Part shown: in pieces, positions 18,258 to 25,636 of the stretch
Layout of the letters: every line of letters starts with the position of its first letter
Position numbering within the stretch: position 1 is the first letter of the stretch
Source: Streptomyces benahoarensis
Lineage (GTDB): Bacteria > Actinomycetota > Actinomycetes > Streptomycetales > Streptomycetaceae
Assembly: GCF_007280575.1 (NCBI RefSeq)
Contig: NZ_VKJP01000013.1
Span: 1-48,625 of the forward strand
Direction: 5' to 3'
DNA length: 48,625 bases
The notes under the pieces: generated by a model
Told to the model about the DNA's origin: nothing
The model's database searches: none
Seen by the model: the letters and a program-made list of their open reading frames with translations, nothing else
Position numbers and translations under genes: made by a program

Positions 18258-19256
18258 ATGCGGGTGTGGCGATCCAGCGCGTCGAAGACGTTGCGGAGGA
18301 ACGCGCAGGAGCGCTGTGTGTACTGCGGTCACATGATGGAGTATTTCGACCGGTTCGATGGGGGTCGAATCCCCCTGGTTCCGGTGGAGTTTCCTGCCGT
18401 GCGAGTGGTTCCGCGGCAACGGTGGCAGGTGGACAACGGCGTCGCCTACCTCAATCCTGCGGCCCAGGGTGCCTGCCGGCTGCCGCATCCCGCGGTGTGT
18501 CCGATGGTGGAGCACACCGACGCGGATCGGGAGCTGGAGGGCGTACGCCGGGCCCTGGCAGTGCGCACCCGCAAGGCGATCGATGCCGGGCAGTTCGTCC
18601 CCCGCGAGGCCAAAGACCTCGACGAGGAGGAAGTCGCCGAGCAGCACGTCGTCGTCCAAGAGGGAGCCGAGCGGCACATCGTCCGGCACTCCACCGGCCT
18701 GTGGCTCGCCCCGACCACAGTCGCGGACCTGCGGTGCATCGCCCTGTCGCAAGGAGAGCGGTGCGCCACCGCGGTACGCGCGGAGGACGACCCCGAAGGG
18801 ATGTGGGAGGAGATCGACATCCCGCCGGTGGCGGGGCGGCACGGTCAGCGGGTCCTCGCCGCTGGCGACACGATGTGGGTCTACGCCCTCGGGACCTCAG
18901 GCTTCGACGCGCTCCAGCGGTGGGTCAAACAACGCTGCCCCGTGCACTGGCAGAACACCGCACCGGACGCGGTGTCAGCGGAATGGGTCCACTTCAATCC
19001 CCTGCACCACGAGGCACACATCCTGCACCGGCCCCCTTCCGATGCCACTGTGCCCTTGCCTCGATCGGGCATCGATGACCGCGGACCGTTCGGAATCGTC
19101 TTCGAACCGCCCCGGACGACCTGCGCCAACGAACGCTGCCGTAACGGGACGGTGATGACTGTCGAGGAGGGGTGGCTGTGCTACAAGTGCGCGCCGAAGG
19201 CCCGCCGCCGCGAGGCCACCCATCGCGCCTGGCAGCGCAATGCTGATATCGGATGA
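18258..19256 (+). CDS. DUF6083-type zinc-ribbon protein
   Basis: The open frame begins at 18060, but protein-like sequence starts near the ATG at 18258 (GAGG 3 nt upstream), giving 332 aa. The N-terminal block CVYCGHMMEYFDRFDGG, then IPLVP and CRLPHPAVCP with Cys and His pairs resembles the DUF6083 family of streptomycetes, which I recognise by pattern only. A second metal-site-like block is at the C-terminus (C-A-N-E-R-C and then C-Y-K-C). The function of the family is unknown. It diverges from the DnaB-like gene and converges with the large winged-helix gene at 19442. Confidence 0.65.
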   Translation: MRVWRSSASKTLRRNAQERCVYCGHMMEYFDRFDGGRIPLVPVEFPAVRVVPRQRWQVDNGVAYLNPAAQGACRLPHPAVCPMVEHTDADRELEGVRRALAVRTRKAIDAGQFVPREAKDLDEEEVAEQHVVVQEGAERHIVRHSTGLWLAPTTVADLRCIALSQGERCATAVRAEDDPEGMWEEIDIPPVAGRHGQRVLAAGDTMWVYALGTSGFDALQRWVKQRCPVHWQNTAPDAVSAEWVHFNPLHHEAHILHRPPSDATVPLPRSGIDDRGPFGIVFEPPRTTCANERCRNGTVMTVEEGWLCYKCAPKARRREATHRAWQRNADIG

Positions 19257-19441
19257 ACGCTCCCCCGGCAGGACGTTCGGGACGCTTCCGGCGGACGTCG
19301 GCTTCGTTCCCAGCGCGGTACGCGACGGGAACGGCTGGCTCCCCCGGCCTGCCCCGCCGTCGGGTCGCAGCGCGCGGTGCGTGGTGGCGTTCGCCGCGGT
19401 GCCGACGACGGCGCCAGGGTGCGGTGTCACGGGCTCTGCGC

Positions 19442-21994
19442 TCACGCGCTCGCCGCCGCGAGTTGGGTTTCGTCGTCGAGGGGGCGGGCGGCCATCTCGA
19501 CGAGGCGGTCCGACCACGGCGCGACCGCGGCCGCGGGCTGTTCGGTGGGGGTGGTGGTCTGCTGGCGTAGCTGTGCGAGCCGTGTGTCGAGGAGGTGTTG
19601 GGCGGTGCGGGTGCGGGCGGTGTCGGCGGCCTTCGTGGCGGCCGCGACCGCGTCGGCGCCGTGGGGGTTGGCGCGGTACCAGCGGCGGTTCTGCTCGGCG
19701 GTGTAGGCCCGGCGGGCTTCCGTCTCGGCCTGTGGGGTGCGGGCCAGGCGCCTGAGGGCGCTGCTGCGGTATTCCGGCAGCACCTCCTCGACGGTTTGTA
19801 GGGCCCTGAAGGCGAGGGCGGACGTCACGGCGGCGGGGTCCAGGTCGCCGTGGAACTCCCCCGGTGCCTCCTGCTCCATCATCGTCAGGAACTTTTCGTG
19901 GGCGAGCGCGATGTCGTGTCCCAGCACGGTCCGGACGTAGTCGAAGACGGCGGCGATATCGGCCGGGTCGGTGAGGTCTGCGGTCCAGGTGGCCGCGATC
20001 TGCCCGGCTTCCTCGATGAGGGCTTCGGTCCTGCGACGGTAGCCGCACGCCTCGCACAGTCCGGCCGACCGCTGCTGCCCGCAGTCCGCGCACGGCAGCG
20101 CCTTGCGGGCCGCGGCGGCGGCAGCCTCGGCCTCACGCTTCCGTTCCGCGCGCGCCTCGGCGGCCGCGCGGGCGGCAGTGCGGCGTGCCTGTTCGGCGGC
20201 TGCACGTTCCCGGCGCCGGGCGAGATCCTGCGCCTGGGCTGCGGTGTGTTCGCGGAGGCGGGCTTCGACGAGCTGGCGGCGCTCGGTGTCGGTGAGGCCG
20301 GGTTGCTCGCGGTCGAGGTCCGTGCCGATGCGGGCACGGTGGGCGCGGCGGAGGTGGATCATGTTGCCGCAGGTGCCGCAGTCGCCGCCGGTGTCCAGGC
20401 GGATCCCGTCGTCGCAACGCCGGTCCGAGCAGGCCGGGCGTTGCTTGAGGCCACGGTGGGTCAGCCATCCGAACGGCGTGCTGACCCAGGTCTCACCGCC
20501 GGTCTCCGCGAGGCGGTCGGTCAGCCGATCTGCCAGCACCTGCGGGGCGTCCCCGGGCTGCTCCAGCATCGAGGACAGGCGCGCGAGTTCGGTCTTCGTG
20601 GCGGCGGCGACCTGGTCCTGCTGCCAGCCGCCCAGCTGCCGCCACAGCCCTGCGACCGGGCCCAGCGCCACCCGCAGCCGCAGATCCGCCGGAAGCCCGG
20701 CCCGCGGCTGCCGCCGTGCGCGCTCGGACGCGTGCTTCGGCTCGTGCGCGGCACCGCGTCCGGCGGCGGGCAGGTCGGAGGCATCCGGGGTGGGGGGAGT
20801 TTTCGGCTGTTCCCCGCGCAGCGGGCCTCCCCCGCACTCGGGCGGCGGCGCGGCGGCAGCGGCGGGTTGCTCGGCGGTGGGCTGGTCCTCGGGCGTACGC
20901 GTGCCTTCCGGCATCACACCGGTGTCGGCACGGCCGTAGCCGGAAAAGCCACCACCATCCGCACTTTGATCAACCCCCGTAGCCCCAGGTGAGTGATAAG
21001 CGTGATGTCCTGCAACACCGTACCCGGCCCGAGATCCTGATTTACGCCTGTTGACCTGCGGAAACACCGATCCGGAAGAATCTTGGTCCCCCCCTGCACT
21101 GTCCCCGGCCAGGCGAGGCCGCGGAACGAGCGCTCCAGGGCGTCCCTCCGCCCGCCGCACTCGCCGCATCTCCCGGTACGCTGCCCGCACCGCCGGCACC
21201 AACACCTGCTCCCGGCCGCCGTCCTGACGCACCGACACCACCCCGGCCCGCTCCAGGCGCCGGAGCACCGTTGCGGCCTCCGCGGTCTCGCAGTCCAGCA
21301 GCCACGCCAGCGTCGCCGCGGCGCGCCCGTGCCGGTCCACCGCTCCCCCGCGCAGCCGCACCACGCCGGTCTCGCGGGCCTCCAGCACCAGCAGCAGCAG
21401 CGCGAGCCGGTCCGTCGCCGCGCCCGGGCCGGTCCGGGTCCCGAGCAGCCCGGGCTCCGTCTTTGTTCCGTCCGCGTGCACCCAGCCCGGCCCGCACACG
21501 GCCTCCAACAGGCGGAGAAACACCGCGAATTCAGGCTTCGAAAGCCGCAGCGGGTGATCGAGACCGTGCTGGTGCCGCGCCTCCCACAGGGCCACCACCT
21601 GCCAGTCGATGCCGACGACGACGTTCGTGCCCGGCAGCAGGGCGTCACGGGACCGGACGACGTACTCGCCGCCGAGCTTCGGGCGGACCACGTGCCCGAC
21701 CGTCGACGGCCCGACCCCCAGCCAGCGCCCCAACTCACGTGACGTCAACCGCACCACGAGGTCCGAGCACCGGGTCTTCGCCGCCAGCGTCACCGCGGCC
21801 AGCCGCGCCACATCCGGCGCGCCCTTCAGACCCGGGTGCCCCAGCAGCTCATGTACGACGCCACGCATCCGGTCCCGCATGACAGGCGAAAACGTCCACG
21901 GGGACGCGGACTCCCACACCGGCACCGGGCCGACCCGGGGCTCACCGGCAGCCGCCGGAACGGTTGTTGCGGCGACCGCCGCACCGCCCCTCAT
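19442..21994 (-). CDS. Large winged-helix and zinc-ribbon protein, plasmid replication or regulatory type
   Basis: The frame is open from 22165, but the first 57 residues are proline/arginine-rich; the ATG at 21994 follows a G-rich stretch and I prefer it (about 850 aa). The N-terminal third has a helix-turn-helix (LTSRELGRWLGVGPSTVGHVV) and a second winged-helix-like part (ATLAWLLDCETAEAATVLRRLERAGVVSV). The middle is low-complexity and A/P-rich. It is followed by FGWLTHRGLK, then a C-x4-C-x9-C-x2-C cluster, an Arg/Glu/Ala coiled-coil (about residues 590-660) and a second CADCG and CEACG cluster. I do not recognise a named family. DNA binding is likely from the motifs, and a role in plasmid replication or its control is inferred from context only. 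Confidence 0.6.
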   Translation of the reverse strand: MRGGAAVAATTVPAAAGEPRVGPVPVWESASPWTFSPVMRDRMRGVVHELLGHPGLKGAPDVARLAAVTLAAKTRCSDLVVRLTSRELGRWLGVGPSTVGHVVRPKLGGEYVVRSRDALLPGTNVVVGIDWQVVALWEARHQHGLDHPLRLSKPEFAVFLRLLEAVCGPGWVHADGTKTEPGLLGTRTGPGAATDRLALLLLVLEARETGVVRLRGGAVDRHGRAAATLAWLLDCETAEAATVLRRLERAGVVSVRQDGGREQVLVPAVRAAYREMRRVRRAEGRPGALVPRPRLAGDSAGGDQDSSGSVFPQVNRRKSGSRAGYGVAGHHAYHSPGATGVDQSADGGGFSGYGRADTGVMPEGTRTPEDQPTAEQPAAAAAPPPECGGGPLRGEQPKTPPTPDASDLPAAGRGAAHEPKHASERARRQPRAGLPADLRLRVALGPVAGLWRQLGGWQQDQVAAATKTELARLSSMLEQPGDAPQVLADRLTDRLAETGGETWVSTPFGWLTHRGLKQRPACSDRRCDDGIRLDTGGDCGTCGNMIHLRRAHRARIGTDLDREQPGLTDTERRQLVEARLREHTAAQAQDLARRRERAAAEQARRTAARAAAEARAERKREAEAAAAAARKALPCADCGQQRSAGLCEACGYRRRTEALIEEAGQIAATWTADLTDPADIAAVFDYVRTVLGHDIALAHEKFLTMMEQEAPGEFHGDLDPAAVTSALAFRALQTVEEVLPEYRSSALRRLARTPQAETEARRAYTAEQNRRWYRANPHGADAVAAATKAADTARTRTAQHLLDTRLAQLRQQTTTPTEQPAAAVAPWSDRLVEMAARPLDDETQLAAASA

Positions 21995-22519
21995 CGCCGC
22001 CCCCCGATACCGCGGTCCGTGAAGCCGACGTGGTCCGGCGCGACCGCGACCGCGCGGCGGCGGTCCGGCGCAGCAGGGCCGGACGGGCGGGACTGCCGCT
22101 GGGCGGTGAGGTGCAGGGGCATACCCGGAGAGGGGATCCCGGAACCCGTCGATGTGACACGGCACAGCACCCGACCTGCGGCGCCTATGCCGCCGGAGCG
22201 CGGGTCACCGAGACAGAAAACCGACCCGCTGGAACGCAAAAAAGACCCATTTCCCGCCAACCGGGCGTGGGTGAGCTGACAGACGGCAGCTTCATGCTGC
22301 ATAATGGCTCCGCAGTCCTTTCTGGGTGTGCAAAGGCCCTACTTCGGTGGGGTGCTCTGGAGAGCAATTCGCTCGAACTGAGCCGGTCGCCAAACCGGAG
22401 CCGTTCGGGCTTCAGCTCGGTCGCCAAGCCGAGCCGTTGCAGAAGGCCGCGCACGGTGCGCCAACACCAGCGGCTAGCGGTAGAGGGCCCCCGCGGGGGC
22501 AGACCTCCCGCAGGTAGGG
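21995..22519. other. Intergenic region, 525 bp
   Basis: I see no supported gene. The part from about 22370 to 22450 contains short direct repeats of the type GAGCCG[GT]T (GAGCCGGTCGCCAAACCGGAGCCGTT and then TCGGTCGCCAAGCCGAGCCGTT), which are imperfectly self-complementary and could form hairpins. It probably contains the promoter of the large winged-helix gene. Confidence 0.4.
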
Positions 22520-22915
22520 CTACGTCATCCGATCCTCATCGTCCGTAGGGGCATATCCCGTGCCGGTAGTGCGCGGGCGGTCGGTGGAGGCACGAAGCAT
22601 CCGCTGCTCTGCCTCGTACTCGATCCGGTCGACTTCGTCGCGCAGGAGGCCGGCAGCATCATGGATGCCCTGCTGGTACCAGTACGGGCCTACCAGGGCC
22701 TCGCCTCCTGGAGGCAGGGCGTCGAGGTAGTCAGCTCGTTCGCGCAGACGCAGGACGACGTGCAGTTCAACGGCGGCCATGGCGAGGTCCAACGCCTGTT
22801 CAACGTCGCCGTACCGGCTGCGGCGCGCGATGGCCTTGTTGAGAGTGTCACGTAGTGCCTCGCGTGTCATGGAGTGCGACTGGCCGAGCGGCTGCCGCTC
22901 GACGTCGGTTGTCAC
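22520..22915 (-). CDS. Hypothetical protein, helical
   Basis: The frame gives 131 aa from a GTG at 22915, or 116 aa from an ATG at 22870 (MTREALRDTLNKAIARR). Neither has a good ribosome binding site. The composition is protein-like: amphipathic helices with ALDLAMAAVELHVVLRLRERADYLDAL, then a GPYWYQQGIHDAAGLLRDEVDRIEYE segment and a charged tail. I do not recognise a family. It stands alone between the winged-helix gene and the VapBC pair, all on the minus strand. Confidence 0.5.
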   Translation of the reverse strand: MTTDVERQPLGQSHSMTREALRDTLNKAIARRSRYGDVEQALDLAMAAVELHVVLRLRERADYLDALPPGGEALVGPYWYQQGIHDAAGLLRDEVDRIEYEAEQRMLRASTDRPRTTGTGYAPTDDEDRMT

Positions 22916-23099
22916 TGGACGCCGTGGGTAGTGGTGACAGCGTCTCCGATCTGCTGCGTCGGTGTGATCTTCACGGCGGCTGGAGTCCCACTGTCTGCAA
23001 GCCTGGATGTCCGGGTACTCTCATACATGTCGCTGGCCTTCTTTCCTTCTTTGTTGGGTTGGCGATGACCGGGTCGGGCCTCCACAGGCCCTCCGGCAA

Positions 23100-23152
23100 C
23101 GGCCCCGCGATGACCCTGGTTACCAGCCAGGAGAGCGGGGCCGCTTCATTTT
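23100..23152 (+). terminator. Hairpin with T-rich tail, no obvious upstream gene
   Basis: Arms CGGCCCCGC (23100-23108) and GCGGGGCCG (23135-23143) are perfectly complementary, and CTGG-TTA-CCAG forms a second small stem inside. The sequence after the right arm is CTTCATTTTTCATTT, a real T run that is rare in this genome. It has the form of a rho-independent terminator on the plus strand, although the genes on both sides are on the minus strand. Confidence 0.6.
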
Positions 23153-23283
23153 TCATTTGCAGTTTGAGTGGCCATCAGTACCTGAGTGGTCATCTGGCGT
23201 ACAGCGCAGCCTACCTGCTCCACTCCTACCCCCTCCACTCTCCGCCATGTCGTGTCGAAATCGGACAATCGGACAATCTGACT

Positions 23284-23736
23284 TCAACGCGGCGGGGCCA
23301 CTTCGAGGCGTTGTTCGCCCTTGTGGCGTGGTGCGAGGACGTTGGAGTAGTGCCGGTCGAACGTGAGGATGAGCGGTCGGCGCAGCCTCCAGGCGAGAGC
23401 GGCGTTGACGGTGTCTGCAAGGCCCAGAGCCTGGCCTTCGTAGACGGTCATCAGCTGCTCGGCCTGCGTCATGAGTTCGCCGTCGACCTGGGCGATCTGC
23501 GCGTGGCCGAGGCGGACAAGTGCGTTGAGGTGGCGCACGGCGCTGATCGCGGCGCTTTCTCCGGCCTGCCGGGTCAGCAGGTAGTCGAGTTGAGCCAGGT
23601 ACAACGGTGAGATCACCAGCGTGCGCGGGCTGCCCAGCACTTCGCGGGCGGATTGATGGTTGCGGTCCTTCGAGTTGAAGACGGCCAGGAGCACTGAGGT
23701 GTCGGCCACCGCGAAGGCGGGCTGCGGCTCGCTCAC
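23284..23736 (-). CDS. PIN-domain toxin (VapC-like)
   Basis: I place the start at the GTG 23736, which overlaps the antitoxin stop (GTGA), giving 150 aa, the usual length for VapC. The PIN signatures are present: AVADTSVLLAVFN with the first Asp, a central PLYLAQLDYLL, then GLADTVNAALAWRL with the acidic GxxD position, and LTFDRHYSNV near the end. VapC toxins are Mg-dependent RNases that cleave tRNA or rRNA and are neutralised by the partner antitoxin. The larger frame to 23871 overlaps the antitoxin gene and is not needed. Such pairs stabilise plasmids, which fits this contig. Confidence 0.82.
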   Translation of the reverse strand: MSEPQPAFAVADTSVLLAVFNSKDRNHQSAREVLGSPRTLVISPLYLAQLDYLLTRQAGESAAISAVRHLNALVRLGHAQIAQVDGELMTQAEQLMTVYEGQALGLADTVNAALAWRLRRPLILTFDRHYSNVLAPRHKGEQRLEVAPPR

Positions 23737-23990
23737 TGCCCCATCCCCTGCAGGTACTCGTGGGTGCGCTCGGACAGATCTGCCGGGCCGTCGAAGAGGA
23801 CCGGCCACTCCGGCGCCTCGGGGCCAACCCCGAGCGGGGTGTCGGGAATGATCACCTGCCCGGCTGCCCACTGGATCGCGATCTCTTCGGGCGTACGCCC
23901 GCTGATGGCTGCCAACTCGCGGATGTACACGGCTGTTTCACCGGTAGCCGTGACGTGGGCAGTGATATGGCGTCCTTCATCCGGCGGCAT
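23733..23990 (-). CDS. VapB-like antitoxin
   Basis: This 85-aa protein lies directly upstream of the PIN toxin with a 4-bp GTGA overlap. The first half (HITAHVTATGETAVYIRELAAISGRTPEEIAIQWA) has a beta strand and two helices and could be the DNA-binding part. The second half is acidic and proline-rich (IPDTPLGVGPEAPEWPVLFDGPADLS), as expected for a toxin-wrapping tail. The antitoxin normally also represses the operon together with the toxin. The exact family is not certain, and no clear ribosome binding site is seen. Confidence 0.65.
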   Translation of the reverse strand: MPPDEGRHITAHVTATGETAVYIRELAAISGRTPEEIAIQWAAGQVIIPDTPLGVGPEAPEWPVLFDGPADLSERTHEYLQGMGQ

Positions 23991-24164
23991 GCTGTGAGGT
24001 GGTTGATCAGGCGTGTCTTCCTCCGTGTGACGGATGTACCGGGTCCATCCCCTGCTTAGCTATTGGAAGTGAGGTTCCCCCGAGATGCGGGGAAAGGTGA
24101 CAGCAGGTCAGATGTCTCACGAGAGGAGCCCTGACGGCCTGCCCCGAGGAAATACCCACTGGAG

Positions 24165-24443
24165 TTGCGTGAGCGTGCGGTGCGGATGTACCGGACCACC
24201 GAGCCGAAGCCTGTGATCCGTCGCATGGCCGAGGAACTCGGTGTGCATCACGAGGCCCTGCGAGGCTGGATCCGGCAAGCCGAGGCCGACGCCGGTGAGC
24301 GGGCCGGCATGCTCACCGGCGAGGAGAAGGAAGAGCTCGCCCAGCTGCGGCGCGAGGTGCGCGAACTGCGTCGTGCCAATGAGGTCCTGCGGACGGCCTC
24401 GGCTTTTTTCGCCGCGCAGCTCGACCCGACCCGGCCCAGGTGA
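24165..24443 (+). CDS. IS3-family transposase OrfA
   Basis: The frame encodes a classic OrfA: RERAVRMYRTTEPKPVIRRM, then ELGVHHEALRGWIRQAEAD as helix-turn-helix, and a leucine zipper from EEKEELAQLRREVRELRRAN to the end. The frame continues upstream as RKYPLEL, but no ATG is found there. The TTG at 24165 is the first usable start, so the true N-terminus is uncertain. In IS3 elements OrfA binds the terminal repeats, and OrfAB made by -1 frameshifting is the active transposase. The end overlaps the start of orfB by 4 bp. Confidence 0.75.
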   Translation: MRERAVRMYRTTEPKPVIRRMAEELGVHHEALRGWIRQAEADAGERAGMLTGEEKEELAQLRREVRELRRANEVLRTASAFFAAQLDPTRPR

Positions 24444-25160
24444 CCGCGCTCGTCGACGAGCACCCGCACCTGGGGGTCGAGCCCGTACTCCGGGAACTGC
24501 ACATCCCCTCCTCCACCTACTACCGCTGGCGCCGGTCCGAGGAGGAACCCTGTCAACGGCGCTGCCAGGACACCGAGCTGACCGGGCAGATCCGACAGAT
24601 CCACCAGGACTCCGGCGGGATCTACGGGTCGCCCAGGGTCCATGCCGTCCTGAAGCGTGAGGGCGTCCACGTCGGCCGCAAACGGGTCGAGCGGCTCATG
24701 CGGGAGGCCGGCCTCGCCGGGATCAGCCCCCGCAGGAGCAAGGGCTTCACCCGCCGCGACCCAGACGCCGACCTCGCCCCTGACCTCGTGCAACGTGACT
24801 TCACGGCATCCGCACCGAACCGGCTGTGGGTCACCGATCTGACCATGATCCCCACCCTGGAGGGACCACTGTGGCTGTCTGCGATCCGGGATGCTTTCTC
24901 CCGCAGAGTCGTGGCCTGGGAGACGTCCGCCCACGCGGACGCCGACCTGGTCCTCACTTCGCTCGAGTACGCGCTGGCCAGCCGCGAGGTCGCCCCCGGC
25001 GAACTCGTCCACCATGCCGACCACGGCACGCAACCCCCGCCGCATCCAGAAGCGGCTCGGCTACCTCAGCCCCATCGAGTTCGAGGAGAAGCACTACGCC
25101 GACCAGGCAGCGGCTGAACAAGTGAACCTGAAACCACGTCACCCCGCCCTGACCAGCTAG
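24440..25160 (+). pseudogene. IS3-family transposase OrfB, internally deleted
   Basis: The first 190 or so residues are a normal OrfB: the HTH_21 region RELHIPSSTYYRWRRSE, then GIYGSPRVHAVLKREG, GRKRVERLMREAGLAG and the first catalytic Asp in NRLWVTDLTMIP. At the second catalytic Asp (HHADHGTQ) the sequence jumps. The expected segment through the last catalytic Glu is missing, and the C-terminal RIQKRLGYLSPIEFEEKHYAD continues in another frame to a TAG at 25158-25160. The deletion of roughly 130 bp removes the active-site Glu, so the product cannot transpose by itself. Confidence 0.82.
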
Positions 25161-25590
25161 TCAGCCCCTCCCGGACAGCGGGGGAACCTCAATCTGACAC
25201 ACGCCCCGGGGCAGGCGCCACGGCGTCCAACCAGCAGCCTGCCCCGGCCTACCCAACCCGTACGAGACGAGAGAGGCAGACCCCAGTATGGACACCGCCG
25301 TGCGCCTGCGGGCCCGAATCGGGCAGCGCGCACTCTTACTGACCACCGCCGCCGTGCCGTTGACCGGCTGGGCCGTGCACGCCATCGCCCTGCACAAGCA
25401 GCTCACCGCCACGCGGAAGGACCCGTTGACCGGCCTGCTGCGCCGCGACGCCTACACCGCCCGAGCCCGCCGACTCCTCACCCGCCACGGCGACACCACG
25501 GCCGTGGTCATGGTCGACGCCGACCACTTTTCCTGGACTAAGGATTCGTGCAGTTGTGGTGTCATGCTTGAGCCCTCCATGCAGGTGGAG

Positions 25591-25629
25591 GCGAGGTGCG
25601 GCGTGCTTGGTAGGTGGGCCGCACCTCGC
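25591..25629 (-). terminator. Terminator of the recombinase operon
   Basis: A perfect 12-bp inverted repeat (arms GCGAGGTGCGGC at 25591-25602 and its complement at 25618-25629, 15-nt loop) stands just beyond the stop codon of the minus-strand gene ending at 25637. It would also shield the element's genes from the outside. Confidence 0.8.
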
Positions 25630-25636
25630 GTGATTT

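Larger units (their letters stand above)
24070..25191 (+). mobile_element. IS3-family element with an internal deletion
   Basis: The left end TGAGGTTCCCCCG (24070-24082) and right end CGGGGGAACCTCA (25179-25191) are perfect 13-bp terminal inverted repeats. Between them lie orfA and orfB. At 1122 bp it is somewhat shorter than a typical IS3 element because of a deletion in orfB. The flanking trinucleotides (AAG and ATC) do not match, so no target duplication is seen. This suggests that the copy has recombined since insertion. Confidence 0.85.

Noticed and set aside
18340..18380. tRNA-like TTCGAT and GTCGAATCCCC sequences
   Set aside because: They lie inside the conserved FDRFDGGRIPLVP coding stretch of the DUF6083-type gene, and no acceptor or anticodon stem can be built around them. 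I found no tRNA or rRNA gene in the window.
18975..20093. Minus-strand 372-codon frame, including a GTG that overlaps the stop at 19442
   Set aside because: A short gene starting at that GTG is conceivable, but it would run antisense through the DUF6083-type gene, and its sequence lacks protein-like character there.
24067..25194. Target-site duplication around the IS3 copy
   Set aside because: The three bases on each side (AAG and ATC) differ, so no duplication is claimed.
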